A program made the translations under genes and the position numbers. This document shows positions 43,413 through 53,089 of a DNA stretch of 64,000 nt, one piece after another (the stretch's first letter is position 1; each line of letters starts with the position of its first letter). Source of the stretch: Halobacterium sp. R2-5 (GTDB lineage: Archaea > Halobacteriota > Halobacteria > Halobacteriales > Halobacteriaceae); NCBI RefSeq assembly GCF_011734195.1, contig NZ_JAANTH010000001.1, positions 186,001 to 250,000 on the forward strand, written 5' to 3'. Below the pieces are notes generated by a model. The model made no database searches. It saw only the letters and a program-made list of their open reading frames with translations, and was not told where the DNA came from.

Positions 43413-44479
43413 TGGCCGTCGCGGAAGCCGACGACGGCGACGAGGCGAACGCCACCGCGACAGTCGTGGGCGCGAGCGGGTTCGCGGGCGGCGAGCTCCT
43501 GCGCCTGCTCGCCGGCCACCCCGAGTTCGCGGTGGCGCAGGCGACCAGCCGCGAGTACGCGAACAAGACCGTCGGCAGCGTCCACCCGAACCTCCGCGGG
43601 CTCGATTTGCGCTTCACGGAGCCGTCGGACCTCGACTCCGTGGACGTCCTGTTCGCGGCGGCGCCCCACGGCGTCTCCATGGAGCACGTCGACGAGTGGC
43701 GCGAGGTGGCGGACACCGTCATCGACCTGAGCGCGGACTTCCGCCTCGACACCGAGGCGCAGTACGACGACTGGTACGACGGCCACAGCGCGCCCGAACA
43801 CCTCGACGACGCGGTGTACGCGCTCCCGGAGCTCTCCCGCGACGACCTCTACGGCGCGGACCTGATCGCGAGCGGCGGCTGCAACGCCACCGCGACGATA
43901 CTCGGCCTGCTCCCGCTCGCGGAGGCCGGCGTCCTCGACGGCGCGGACGTCGTCGTGGACGTGAAAGTCGGCTCCTCGGAGGGCGGCGCGGGCGGCGGCC
44001 CGGCGTCCTCGCACCCCGAGCGCTCGGGCGTCGTGCGCCCGTACGCGCCGACCGGCCACCGCCACGAGGCCGAAATCGAGCAGTTCCTCGGGCTCTCCGT
44101 CTCGTTCACCGCGCACGCCGTGGACATGGTCCGCGGCGCGAGCGCGACCTGCCACGTGTTCCCCGACGGCCCCGTCTCGAAGGGCGACCTCTGGGGCGCG
44201 TACCGCGAGACGTACGACGACGAGCCGTTCGTGGAGACGGTCGCGGGCGGCAGCGGCGTCTACCGCTACCCCGAGCCGAAGGCCGTCGCCGGCACGAACA
44301 AGGCCGAGGTCGGCTTCGAGCTCGACCCGGGGAACGAGCGCGTCGTGACGTTCTCGGCCATCGACAACGTGATGAAGGGCTCCGCGGGGCAGGCCGTGCA
44401 CGCGGCGAACGTCGCGCTCGGCTTCGAGGAGACCGCGGGCCTCGACCAGCTCGGGTTACACCCGGTGGGAAGCCCATGA
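43412..44479 (+). CDS. argC: [LysW]-glutamyl phosphate reductase
   Basis: A 355-residue dehydrogenase. Nucleotide-binding loop TVVGASGFAGGELLRLL near 17-33; active-site cysteine C157 in ASGGCNATAT; GTNKAEVGFELDP and NVMKGSAGQAVHAANV near the end. It reduces carrier-bound glutamyl phosphate to the semialdehyde. Its ATG overlaps the argX TAA by one base and its stop overlaps argB by 4 nt. Confidence 0.95.
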   Translation: MAVAEADDGDEANATATVVGASGFAGGELLRLLAGHPEFAVAQATSREYANKTVGSVHPNLRGLDLRFTEPSDLDSVDVLFAAAPHGVSMEHVDEWREVADTVIDLSADFRLDTEAQYDDWYDGHSAPEHLDDAVYALPELSRDDLYGADLIASGGCNATATILGLLPLAEAGVLDGADVVVDVKVGSSEGGAGGGPASSHPERSGVVRPYAPTGHRHEAEIEQFLGLSVSFTAHAVDMVRGASATCHVFPDGPVSKGDLWGAYRETYDDEPFVETVAGGSGVYRYPEPKAVAGTNKAEVGFELDPGNERVVTFSAIDNVMKGSAGQAVHAANVALGFEETAGLDQLGLHPVGSP

Positions 44480-45312
44480 CTGTAGTCGTCAAGATCGGCG
44501 GCGCGCGCGCCGTCGACCCGGAGGGCGCGGTGACGGACGTCGCGCACCTCGCGGTCAACGACGAGGACGTCGTGGTCGTCCACGGCGGGTCGACGGCGGT
44601 CGACGACGCGCTCGAACAGATGGGGAAGGAGCCGGAGTACGTGGAGACGCCGTCGGGCGTCACCGGCCGGTTCACGGACGCGGAGACGATGGACGTCTTC
44701 GAGATGGCGATGGGGAAGGTGAACACCGACCTCGTCGCGGCGTTCGAGAACGCGGGCGTGCCGGCGGTCGGCCTGAACGGCGTCGACGGGAAGCTCCTGT
44801 CGGGCCCGCGGAAGTCCGCGGTGCGCGTCGTCGAGGACGGCAAGAAGAAGATTCGCCGCGGCGAGCACTCCGGCACCATCGAGGAGGTCAACACCGACCT
44901 GCTGGAGACCCAGCTGGACGCGGGCTACGTGCCCGTGGTGTCGGTGCCGATGTTCGCGGCGGAGAGCGGCGACGCCGAGGAGTGGACGCCCGTGAACGCG
45001 GACGCGGACCGCGCGGCGGCGGCCGTCGCGGGCGCGCTCGACGCCACGCTCGTCGTGCTGACGGACGTCGAGGGCGTCTACGCGGACCCCGACGACCCGG
45101 ACTCGCTCATCGACGAGGTGGTGACCCCCGCGGACCTCGACGGCGCGAAGGACGCCGCGGAGGGGTTCATGACGAAGAAGGTGATGGCGGCGACCGAAGC
45201 CCTCGAAGACGGCGCCGAAGAGGTCGTGGTGGCGGACGCGAACCGCCGCGACCCCATCGTCGCCGCGCTGGAGGGCGGGGGCACGCACTTCCGCCCGGAG
45301 GCGCTCTCATGA
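44476..45312 (+). CDS. argB: [LysW]-glutamate kinase
   Basis: A 278-residue amino-acid kinase: VVKIGGARAVDPEGAVTDV (ATP loop), VVVVHGGSTAVDD, VTGRFTDAETMDVFEM, GLNGVDGKLL, PVNADADRAAAAVAGAL, VLTDVEGVYADPDD and MTKKVMAATEAL. It phosphorylates the glutamate side chain on ArgW. Located between argC and argD with 4-nt overlaps on both sides. Confidence 0.95.
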   Translation: MTVVVKIGGARAVDPEGAVTDVAHLAVNDEDVVVVHGGSTAVDDALEQMGKEPEYVETPSGVTGRFTDAETMDVFEMAMGKVNTDLVAAFENAGVPAVGLNGVDGKLLSGPRKSAVRVVEDGKKKIRRGEHSGTIEEVNTDLLETQLDAGYVPVVSVPMFAAESGDAEEWTPVNADADRAAAAVAGALDATLVVLTDVEGVYADPDDPDSLIDEVVTPADLDGAKDAAEGFMTKKVMAATEALEDGAEEVVVADANRRDPIVAALEGGGTHFRPEALS

Positions 45313-46421
45313 GCGGGTTCGTCTTCGGCGAGAAGCCCATCCAGATCGAGTCCGGCGAGGGGCCGTACGTCTACGACGACGGCGGGAACGAGTACCTCGA
45401 CGTGGGCGCGTCGTACGCGTGCGCACCGGTCGGCCACTGCCACCCCGACGTGGTCGAGGCCGTCGAATCCCAGGCCAGCGACCTGCTGTTCGTGCAGGGC
45501 TCGTACCCGACCGAGACGCGGACCGCGCTGTACGACCGCCTCGGCGAGTTGGCGCCCGGCGCGATGGACAACGTCTGGCTCTGTAACTCGGGGACGGAGG
45601 CCAACGAGGCGGCGCTGAAGTTCGCGCGCCACGCGACCGGCCGCGAGAAGGTGGTCGCCGCCAAGCGCGCGTTCCACGGCCGCACGCTCGGGTCGCTGGC
45701 GGCGACGTGGAAGCAGAAGTACCGCGAGGGGTTCGCGGTCCCCGACAACGTCGAGTTCGTCGACTACGGGGACAGCGAGGCGCTCGCCGACGCCGTCGAC
45801 GAGGAGACGGCCGCGGTCCTGCTGGAACCGGTGCAGGGCGAGGGCGGCGTCCACCCCGCGCCAGAGGGCTACCTGCAGGCCGCCCGGGACGCCTGCGACG
45901 ACGCGGGCGCGGCGCTGGTCTTCGACGAGATTCAGACCGGGCTCGGACGCACGGGCACGCTGTGGGCGTGCGAGCAGGCGGGCGTCGTGCCGGACGCGCT
46001 CACCGTCGCGAAGGGGCTGGGCAGCGGCCTCCCCGTCGGCGCGACGCTGGTCGCGGACTGGCTCGCCGAGGACAGCGGCGACCACGGCTCGACGTTCTCC
46101 GGCGGGCCCGTGCCCTGTGCCGCGGCGCTCGCGACACTCGACGTGCTGGAGGACGACGACCTCGCGGCGAACGCGGCGAGCGTCGGCGGCTACCTCCAGG
46201 AACAGCTCGCGGAGCTCCCCGTTCGGGACGTCCGCGGCGAGGGGCTCATGATCGGCGTCGAGGTGAAACGGGGGGCGAACCGGGCGCTGAAGTCGCTGGC
46301 GCTGAACCACGGGATTCTCGCGCTCCCCGCCGGGCGGACCGTAGTGCGGCTCTTACCGCCGCTAACCGTCACCGAGTCACACGCCGACCGCGTGGTCGAC
46401 GCGCTCGCCGAGGAGCTATGA
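45309..46421 (+). CDS. argD: [LysW]-glutamate-semialdehyde aminotransferase
   Basis: A 370-residue class III PLP aminotransferase. YVYDDGGNEYLDVGASYA start, CNSGTEANEAALKFAR (92-107), the pyridine-nitrogen aspartate D206 in VFDEIQTGLGRTG, and the PLP lysine K235 in TVAKGLGSGLP. It converts the carrier-bound semialdehyde to ornithine using glutamate. Slightly short for the family (about 380-400) because of a compact N-terminus. Confidence 0.95.
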   Translation: MSGFVFGEKPIQIESGEGPYVYDDGGNEYLDVGASYACAPVGHCHPDVVEAVESQASDLLFVQGSYPTETRTALYDRLGELAPGAMDNVWLCNSGTEANEAALKFARHATGREKVVAAKRAFHGRTLGSLAATWKQKYREGFAVPDNVEFVDYGDSEALADAVDEETAAVLLEPVQGEGGVHPAPEGYLQAARDACDDAGAALVFDEIQTGLGRTGTLWACEQAGVVPDALTVAKGLGSGLPVGATLVADWLAEDSGDHGSTFSGGPVPCAAALATLDVLEDDDLAANAASVGGYLQEQLAELPVRDVRGEGLMIGVEVKRGANRALKSLALNHGILALPAGRTVVRLLPPLTVTESHADRVVDALAEEL

Positions 46422-47428
46422 CGCCACGGGAGCTCCTCGAAGCGCTCGTCTCGACCCCCTCCGTTTCGGGTGCGGAATCCGAGGCCGCGGCCGTGCTCGT
46501 GGACTACTTCGAGGCCCACGGGCGCGAGGCGCGGATTGACGACGCCGGCAACGTCCGCGCGCCCGGCGACGACAGCGTGCTCCTCACGAGCCACGTCGAC
46601 ACTGTCCCCGGACACGTCGGCGTGCGCGTCGAGGACGGCGAACTCTGGGGACGCGGCAGCGTCGACGCGACCGGGCCGCTGGCCGCGATGGCCGCGGCGA
46701 GCGTCGAGACCGGCGCGTCGTTCGCGGGCGTCGTCGAGGAGGAGACGACCTCGGCGGGCGCGCGCCACCTCGTCGAGGATCGCGCGGAGCCCGACGCCGT
46801 CGTGAACGGCGAGCCCTCTGGCTGGGACGCGCTCACGCTGGGCTACCGCGGGCTGGCGTCCGCGACCTACGAGGTCGCCACCGAGAGCGGGCACTCCTCG
46901 CGCCCGGAGCCGAACGCCGTCCAGCTCGCGACCGCGTGGACCGAGCGCGTGCAGGCGGCGTTCCCCGACGACGAGACCGTCTTCGAGTCGGTGACCGTCA
47001 AGCCCGTCTCCTTCGACGGCGGGCTCGCCGAGGACGGCCAGGCGGTCGAGGCGACCGTCGACGTGCAGTTCCGCCTGCCGCCGGGCACCACCGCTGAAGA
47101 CGTCCGCGAGACGGTCGCGGACTGCACGACCGAAGGGTCGGTCACGTGGACGGAGTCGATTCCGCCCGTGATGTCGAGTCCCCGTACCTCCGTCGCGGGC
47201 GCGCTCCGCGCGGGCATCCGCGAGGCGGGCGGCGACCCGACGCACCTCCGGAAGACCGGCACGAGCGACGCGAACATCTACGCCGGCGCGTGGGACTGCC
47301 CGGTGGCCACGTACGGCCCCGGGGACTCCGCGTTCGACCACGCGCCCGACGAACGCATCGACCTCGCCGCGTTCGACCGCGGCGTCGACGTACTCACCAC
47401 CGCAGCAGACAGGCTATGCACTTCCTGA
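46418..47428 (+). CDS. argE: [LysW]-ornithine hydrolase
   Basis: A 336-residue M20-family metallo-hydrolase. Metal ligands appear at LLTSHVDTVPGHV (His and Asp), WGRGSVDATGPLAAM, VVEEETTSAGARHL and HAPDERIDL. It releases free ornithine from ArgW, the last carrier-dependent step. It starts within the argD stop (ATGA) and its end overlaps argF by 13 nt, the deepest overlap of the operon. Confidence 0.93.
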   Translation: MTPRELLEALVSTPSVSGAESEAAAVLVDYFEAHGREARIDDAGNVRAPGDDSVLLTSHVDTVPGHVGVRVEDGELWGRGSVDATGPLAAMAAASVETGASFAGVVEEETTSAGARHLVEDRAEPDAVVNGEPSGWDALTLGYRGLASATYEVATESGHSSRPEPNAVQLATAWTERVQAAFPDDETVFESVTVKPVSFDGGLAEDGQAVEATVDVQFRLPPGTTAEDVRETVADCTTEGSVTWTESIPPVMSSPRTSVAGALRAGIREAGGDPTHLRKTGTSDANIYAGAWDCPVATYGPGDSAFDHAPDERIDLAAFDRGVDVLTTAADRLCTS

Positions 47429-48297
47429 CAATCGACGACCTCACGACGGAGCAGTTGGCCGGCGTCGTTGACGACGCGGCCGCGTTGAAGCGCGCGCAAG
47501 CCGACGGCATGCCCCACGAGGCCCTCCCCGGGCGCTCGCTGGCGATGCTGTTCGAGAAGCCCTCGACGCGAACCCGGGTGAGCTTCGAGGTGGGGATGAC
47601 CCAGCTCGGCGGCCACGGGGTCTTCCTCGGTGACGACGACATCCAGCTCGGCCGCGGGGAGCCCGTCGCGGACACCGCTCGCGCGCTCGGCCGGTACGTC
47701 GACGCGGTGATGGCGCGGGTCTTCGACCACGGCGACCTCGAAGAGATCGCCGCGCACGCCGACACTCCGGTCGTGAACGGCCTCACTGACGACGCCCACC
47801 CGTGTCAGGCGCTCGCGGACCTCCTGACGCTCCGCGAGGTCGTCGGGGACTCGGGGACGGTGGCGTGGGTCGGCGACGGCAACAACGTCGCGGCGTCGTT
47901 CACGGTCGGCGCCGCGATGATGGGCTACGACGTCAACGTCGCCACGCCCGCCGGGTACGCGCTCGACGACTCCGTGATCGCGCGCACCGAGGAGCACGGC
48001 GACGTGACCGTAACCACGGACCCGGAGGCCGCCGTCGAGGACGCCGAGGTCGTCTACACGGACGTCTGGGTGAGCATGGGTCAGGAGGACGAGCGCGAGC
48101 AGCGCCTCGACGCCTTCGAGGGGTTCCAGGTGGACGAGGGCCTGCTCGGGGACGCCGCCTTCATGCACTGCCTGCCCGCGAACCGCGGCGAGGAGGTCAC
48201 GGCGGACGTCATCGACGGCGAGCAGTCCGTGGTCTGGCAGCAGGCCGAGAACCGCCTGCACGCCCAGAAGGCGCTGCTCGTCGAGCTCGTGGACTGA
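47416..48297 (+). CDS. argF: Ornithine carbamoyltransferase
   Basis: A 293-residue transcarbamoylase. Carbamoyl-phosphate site EKPSTRTRVSFEVGMTQLGG (about 48-67), MARVFDHGDLEEIA, NGLTDDAHPCQALADLLT (HPCQ motif), DGNNVAASF and the ornithine-binding MHCLPANRGEEV near the C-terminus. It makes citrulline, which ArgG and ArgH then turn into arginine. It is the last gene of the arg operon. Confidence 0.97.
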   Translation: MHFLTIDDLTTEQLAGVVDDAAALKRAQADGMPHEALPGRSLAMLFEKPSTRTRVSFEVGMTQLGGHGVFLGDDDIQLGRGEPVADTARALGRYVDAVMARVFDHGDLEEIAAHADTPVVNGLTDDAHPCQALADLLTLREVVGDSGTVAWVGDGNNVAASFTVGAAMMGYDVNVATPAGYALDDSVIARTEEHGDVTVTTDPEAAVEDAEVVYTDVWVSMGQEDEREQRLDAFEGFQVDEGLLGDAAFMHCLPANRGEEVTADVIDGEQSVVWQQAENRLHAQKALLVELVD

Positions 48298-48343
48298 GCC
48301 CGTCGCGACCGGGCTTTATTGTCGCTGCCGTGCAACGTCCGGT

Positions 48344-48814
48344 ATGACCCTCGACGTCTCCATCCCCGACTCGCCGGACCTCTCGAACCGCGGCGCACCC
48401 GAGGAGTTCGAGTGGACCGAGGACACGGGCGGCGCGGAGGACTTCCGCCGCGAGGACATCGAAGCCCTCCTCGAGGAGGGCGCGTGGGCGGAGGGGTTCA
48501 ACGAGTGGGCGGAGTACACGAGCATGAGCGAACAGCAGGTCCGGGCCGTCGACGACCTCGGCCTGTTCCAGGACTTCGACTTCTACTGGGACCCCACGCA
48601 GGACCGCCTGCGCGCGGACCCCCCGGAGCTACCCGAGGACTGGCGCGATCGGGACGCCACGGCGTCCTGGAACTCCAGTACGGTCGCCGCCGTCGAGTCC
48701 GAGCTACAGGACCTCGGCGACGTCGTCTACGAGGCCCTCGAGGACTACCTCGAGGACGACGACGTCTCCGAGCACTACTGGAGCGACCGGGACTACGGCG
48801 ACCGCGGGGAGTGA
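48344..48814 (+). CDS. Acidic uncharacterised haloarchaeal protein
   Basis: A 156-residue highly acidic soluble protein: MTLDVSIPDSPDLSNRGAPE, REDIEALLEEGAWAEGFNEW, DFDFYWDPTQDRLRADPP and a charged helical C-terminus. No motif is recognised. A CTTTATTG element 26-33 nt before ATG 48344 indicates its own promoter, separate from the arg operon. Confidence 0.7.
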   Translation: MTLDVSIPDSPDLSNRGAPEEFEWTEDTGGAEDFRREDIEALLEEGAWAEGFNEWAEYTSMSEQQVRAVDDLGLFQDFDFYWDPTQDRLRADPPELPEDWRDRDATASWNSSTVAAVESELQDLGDVVYEALEDYLEDDDVSEHYWSDRDYGDRGE

Positions 48815-48898
48815 CCGAGACGAGCGTCCGAGCGCGACGCCGAGGCAAGTTCGGTAGAGACCACCCGCTTCTTGTACCGCGAGCCCCGAGTTCGAGGC

Positions 48899-50146
48899 AT
48901 GACTGACCTCTCACTTGGCGGCCCGACGCCGGACGTCGCCGACGACGGCGTCTGGCTGGCGTGCGTCGAGTGCGGCGCGACCCTCGCGCCGTTCGACGAC
49001 GTGGTGTACGAGTGCCCCGACTGCGGCGGCCTGCTGGAAGCCCGCTACGCCGAGTACCCGACGTTCGACGACTTCTCCGGGGCCGGCGTCTGGCGGTACG
49101 CCGCCGGCCTGCCGTTCGAGGAGGGCGTCACGATTCGAGAAGGGAACACACCGCTGTACGACGTGCCCGAAATCGAGGCCGAAGCGGGGGTCGCGGACCT
49201 CCGCGTGAAACACGAGGGCGCGAACCCGACGGGCAGCTTCAAGGACCGCGGGATGACCGTCGGCGTCAAAGTCGCCGACCGGCTCGGCGTCGACCGGCTG
49301 GCGTGCGCCTCGACGGGGAACACGTCCGCGGCGCTGGCGGCGTACGGCGCTCGCGCGAACACGCCCGTGCTCGTGCTCCTCCCGGCCGGGAAGGTCGCCG
49401 CCGGGAAGGTCGCACAGGCGGCGCTGCACGGCGCGCGCATCTGCGAGGTGGACGGCAACTTCGACGACTGCCTCGACGTCGTCGCGGAGCTCGCGGACCG
49501 CGGGGAGGCGTACCTCCTGAACAGCCTGAACCCGTTCCGCCTGGAGGGCCAGAAGACCATCGGCCTCGAAATCTTAGAGCAGTCCCGGGACGCCCACGGC
49601 CACCTCCCGGACCGCATCGTGCTCCCGGTCGGGAACGCGGGGAACACGGCGGCGCTGTACAAGTGCTTCCGCGAGCTCGTCGCGGCGGGCGAGCTCGACG
49701 AGTCCGAGATGCCGAAGCTCACGGGCGTGCAGGCCGAGGGCGCCGCGCCGATGGTCGAGGCCGTCGAGCAGGGCCGGGACTACGTCGAGCGCTGGGACGA
49801 CGTCGAGACCCGGGCGACCGCCATCCGTATCGGGAACCCCGTGAACGCGCCGAAGGCGCTGCCCGGCATCTACGACACGGACGGGACGGCGGTCGCCGTC
49901 TCCGACGAGAAGATCACCGAGGCCCAGCGGATGCTCGCGGAGGACGGCGTCGGCGTCGAGCCGGCGTCCGCGGCGAGCGTCGCGGGCCTCCTGAAGCTCC
50001 GCGAGGCGGGCGAAATCGACGCCGACGAGCGCGTCGTCTGCCTCACCACCGGCCACCTCCTGAAGGACCCCGAGGCGGCCGCTGCGGCCGGCGGCGATCC
50101 GACGCCCGTGCCCGCGGACGCCGACGGCGTACTGGACGCGCTGTAA
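48899..50146 (+). CDS. thrC: Threonine synthase
   Basis: A 415-residue PLP enzyme converting O-phosphohomoserine to threonine. An N-terminal zinc ribbon (C22, C25, C39, C42; LACVECGATLAPFDD) precedes the catalytic domain. The PLP lysine is K115 in TGSFKDRGMT; CASTGNTSAALAAY and PVGNAGNTAALYKCF bind the cofactor phosphate. ATG 48899 gives MTDLSLGGP. The related cysteate and cystathionine beta-synthases are less likely given the ribbon. It converges on the thioesterase gene. Confidence 0.93.
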   Translation: MTDLSLGGPTPDVADDGVWLACVECGATLAPFDDVVYECPDCGGLLEARYAEYPTFDDFSGAGVWRYAAGLPFEEGVTIREGNTPLYDVPEIEAEAGVADLRVKHEGANPTGSFKDRGMTVGVKVADRLGVDRLACASTGNTSAALAAYGARANTPVLVLLPAGKVAAGKVAQAALHGARICEVDGNFDDCLDVVAELADRGEAYLLNSLNPFRLEGQKTIGLEILEQSRDAHGHLPDRIVLPVGNAGNTAALYKCFRELVAAGELDESEMPKLTGVQAEGAAPMVEAVEQGRDYVERWDDVETRATAIRIGNPVNAPKALPGIYDTDGTAVAVSDEKITEAQRMLAEDGVGVEPASAASVAGLLKLREAGEIDADERVVCLTTGHLLKDPEAAAAAGGDPTPVPADADGVLDAL

Positions 50147-50151
50147 CCGCC

Positions 50152-50595
50152 TCAGTCGCCGCCCTCGCTGGCGAGCGCCTCCTGCCTGAGCCGCTGGTCG
50201 CGCTCGGTCTCGACGTCGAGGTCGGGGACCGTCGTGGGCTGCATCTCCTCGTCGACGGCGACGAACACGAAGTGCGAGCTCGTCGTCTGCTCGACGTCGC
50301 TGCTCCGCGGGTCCTCGCGGTACGCGCGCAGCCGGACGCGCACGCTGCTCGTGCCGGCGGCGTACGCGTACGAGTCGATGACGCAGATGTCGCCCTGCGG
50401 AATCGGGCGTTCGAAGTCGAGGCCGCTGATGCGCGCGGTGACACAGGTCGTCCCCGCGAGCCGCATCGCTGACATCGCGCCGACCTCGTCCATCCACTTC
50501 ACGACGTTGCCGCCGTGGGCGGACCCGTAGTTGTTCGTGTCGTCGGGCTGGACGCGCACGCGGTTCTCGATGTACGTGTCGGAGACGCTGGGCAC
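50152..50595 (-). CDS. Acyl-CoA thioesterase (hotdog fold)
   Basis: A 147-residue hotdog enzyme: NRVRVQPDDTNNYGSAHGGNVVKWMDE with the active-site Asn/Asp region, a central helix and ARISGLDFERPIPQGD, then HFVFVAVDEEMQPT. It is of the YciA/BACH type and should hydrolyse acyl-CoA esters. It lies 31 nt downstream of serA on the same strand, so it may be read through from it. Confidence 0.88.
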   Translation of the reverse strand: MPSVSDTYIENRVRVQPDDTNNYGSAHGGNVVKWMDEVGAMSAMRLAGTTCVTARISGLDFERPIPQGDICVIDSYAYAAGTSSVRVRLRAYREDPRSSDVEQTTSSHFVFVAVDEEMQPTTVPDLDVETERDQRLRQEALASEGGD

Positions 50596-50626
50596 ACCGG
50601 GAGAACGGCCGCCGGCCGGAAAAGCG

Positions 50627-52210
50627 CTAGTCGCCGTTGAGCTCGATAGCCTGGACGTCGATGATGCGGTCGTCGGAGAGCAGCTCCTCGACGACGTCCT
50701 TGGAGACGGTGGAGTCGAGGTTGTAGACGGTGAGCGCCTCGCCGCCGATGGTCTCGCGGGCGTTGAACATCCCCGCGATGTTGACGTCGGCGTCCCCGAG
50801 CACGGTGCCGATGAAGCCGATGACGCCGGGTTCGTCCTCGTTGCGCGCGGCGAGCATGTGGCCGTGCGGGACGGCGTCGACGCGGTAGCCGTCGATCTTC
50901 ACGAGCCGCGGGTCGTCGCCCGCGAACAGCGTCCCGGAGACGGTGAGCTCGTCGTCGCGCCCGCCGACGGTGACGGAGACGAGGCTCTGGAAGTCCTCGC
51001 TCTGGCGGGATTTGGACTCCGTGACGTCGATGCCGCGCTCCTCGGCGACCCGGGGGGCGTTGACGGCGTTGACCTGCCACTCCAGGGGCTCGAAGACGCC
51101 CTTCTGGGCGCTCGCCGTGACGAGGTCGAGGTCCTCCTCGGCGATGTCGCCCTCGTAGCTGACTTCGACGCGCTCGATGCGACCGTCGAACAGCTGCGCG
51201 GCGACCTTCCCCGCGGTCTCGGCGAGCCCGATGTACGGCTCGATGCGGCCGAACGCGCTCTCGTCGACGCTCGGCGCGTTCAGCGCGTTCAGCACGGGCT
51301 CGTCGTCGAACGCCGCGACGACCTGGTCGGCGGTGGACGTGGCGACGTGCTCCTGGGCGGCCTGCGTGGACGCGCCGAGGTGCGGCGTGACCGTGATGTC
51401 CTCGACGTCCAGCAGCGGCGAGTCCTCGGGCAGCGGCTCCTCCGCGAACACGTCGAGGGCGGCGCCCGCGAGCACGTCGTCTTCGACGGCTTCGACGAGT
51501 GCGTCCTCGTCGACGACGCCGCCGCGCGCGACGTTCACGACGTAGCCGCCCTCGAGCTGCGCGAACTCCTCCTCGCCGAGCAGCCCCTCGGTCTCGTCGG
51601 TGAGCGGGACGTGGACGGTGACGAAGTCCGCGCGCTCGATGCACTCCTCGAACTCCACGAGGTCGGCGCCGAGCTGTTCGGCGCGCTCCTCGCCGATGTA
51701 GGGGTCGTAGGCGACGAGGTCCATGCCGAGGCCGCCGAGGCGCTTGGCGACCTCCTGGCCGACGCGGCCGAGGCCGACGACGCCGAGGGTCTTCCCGTTG
51801 AGTTCGGTGCCGAGGTAGTCGCCTTTCGCCCACTCGCCGTCCTTGAGGCGGGCGTGGGCCTGCGGGATGGAGCGCGCGGCGGCGAACGACATCGCGACGC
51901 TGTGCTCGGCGGCCGCGCGGACGTTCCCCTCGGGGGCGTTCGCGACGATGACGCCGTGGTCGGTGGCGGCGTCGATGTCGATGTTGTCGACGCCGATGCC
52001 CGCGCGCCCGACGATGACGAGCTCGGGCGCGGCGTCGAACACTTCCTCGGTGACTTCCGTGCCGGAACGGACGATGAGGCCGTGGGCGTCGCTGACGGCG
52101 TCGAGGAGCGCGTCGCCCTCCACGTCGTAGGCGGTCTCGACGTCGTGGCCCGCGTCGCGGAGCCGGTCGAGGCCGGCGTCCGCGATGGGGTCCGTGACGA
52201 GTACCTTCAT
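50627..52210 (-). CDS. serA: D-3-phosphoglycerate dehydrogenase
   Basis: A 527-residue enzyme, the long form with an intervening domain and a C-terminal ACT domain. NAD loop GLGRVGQEVAKRLGGLG near 145-160; catalytic Arg, Glu and His in NVARGGVVDE, FAEEPLPEDSPL and VTPHLGAST. The ACT segment (EPGVIGFIGTVLGDADVNIAG) begins near residue 455 and likely senses serine. A CTTATCC element is about 28 nt before ATG 52210. Divergent from serB, a shared 240-nt control region. Confidence 0.95.
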   Translation of the reverse strand: MKVLVTDPIADAGLDRLRDAGHDVETAYDVEGDALLDAVSDAHGLIVRSGTEVTEEVFDAAPELVIVGRAGIGVDNIDIDAATDHGVIVANAPEGNVRAAAEHSVAMSFAAARSIPQAHARLKDGEWAKGDYLGTELNGKTLGVVGLGRVGQEVAKRLGGLGMDLVAYDPYIGEERAEQLGADLVEFEECIERADFVTVHVPLTDETEGLLGEEEFAQLEGGYVVNVARGGVVDEDALVEAVEDDVLAGAALDVFAEEPLPEDSPLLDVEDITVTPHLGASTQAAQEHVATSTADQVVAAFDDEPVLNALNAPSVDESAFGRIEPYIGLAETAGKVAAQLFDGRIERVEVSYEGDIAEEDLDLVTASAQKGVFEPLEWQVNAVNAPRVAEERGIDVTESKSRQSEDFQSLVSVTVGGRDDELTVSGTLFAGDDPRLVKIDGYRVDAVPHGHMLAARNEDEPGVIGFIGTVLGDADVNIAGMFNARETIGGEALTVYNLDSTVSKDVVEELLSDDRIIDVQAIELNGD

Positions 52211-52450
52211 GAGAAGTCGGTTGGTTCACTCGCGGATAAGCGTTTCCGCACGCACACGAATTGTCAGTGTGGTACACCGCACCAGAATATCCACGAACGC
52301 GTAATTTTCAGCGGTCGGTTCGGGGCGTCTACCCACGCCCGCGTCCGAATCCGGCGGTACTTGCCGGCCCCGGGTGGTCGAATCGAGCAGTCTCGCCAAC
52401 GTCTGCCCGAGCAGCGACGCTTTTCCCTGCCCGCCGTCTACGCCGCGGTG

Positions 52451-53089
52451 ATGACGCTCGTCGCGTTCGACTTCGACGGCACGCTCGCGGACTCGGAGAT
52501 GATGGACCGCCTCGCCGCCCGGCACGGCGTCGGCGACGAGGTCGCGGACATCACCGAGCGCGCGATGCGCGGTGAACTGTCCTACGCCGAGAGCCTCCGG
52601 GAGCGCGCCAGTCTCGTCACCGGGCTCGCGTCCGAAGACGCCGCAGACGTCTACGACGGCGTCCGCCTGCGCGACGGCGCGGGCGACCTCCTGCGGAAGC
52701 TCGCGGACGACGGCGTGCGCGTCGTCGTGCTCACGGGCGGGTTCGGGCGCGGCGTCGAGGCAGCCCTCGACGCCGCGGACGTGACCGTCGACCGCGTCGT
52801 CTCGAACCGCCTGCCGGAGGCCGACGGCGAGCTCACGGGCGACGTGGACGGCCCGCTCATCGAGGGGACGAAAGACGACGCGCTCGTCGACGTCTGCAAG
52901 GACTACGGCGTCGACGTCGGCGAGTCGATCGCGGTCGGAGACGGGGCCAACGACGCGCCGATGCTCGCCGAGGCCGGTCTCGGCGTCGGCTTCCAGCCCA
53001 AGCCCGGCGTCGAGGAGCACTGCGACACGGTCGTGGAGTCGATGAGCGAACTGGAGGCGCTGCTGCGCGAGCGCTCGGTCCTCGAATAA
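52451..53089 (+). CDS. serB: Phosphoserine phosphatase
   Basis: A 212-residue HAD-superfamily phosphatase. Motif I FDFDGTLADSE (D7, D9), motif II LTGGFGRGVE, and motif III/IV GTKDDALVDVCKDYG and VGDGANDAPMLAEAG. It dephosphorylates phosphoserine, the last step to serine. CTTTTCC lies about 28 nt before ATG 52451. The gene ends one base before a strongly structured non-coding element. Confidence 0.93.
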   Translation: MTLVAFDFDGTLADSEMMDRLAARHGVGDEVADITERAMRGELSYAESLRERASLVTGLASEDAADVYDGVRLRDGAGDLLRKLADDGVRVVVLTGGFGRGVEAALDAADVTVDRVVSNRLPEADGELTGDVDGPLIEGTKDDALVDVCKDYGVDVGESIAVGDGANDAPMLAEAGLGVGFQPKPGVEEHCDTVVESMSELEALLRERSVLE

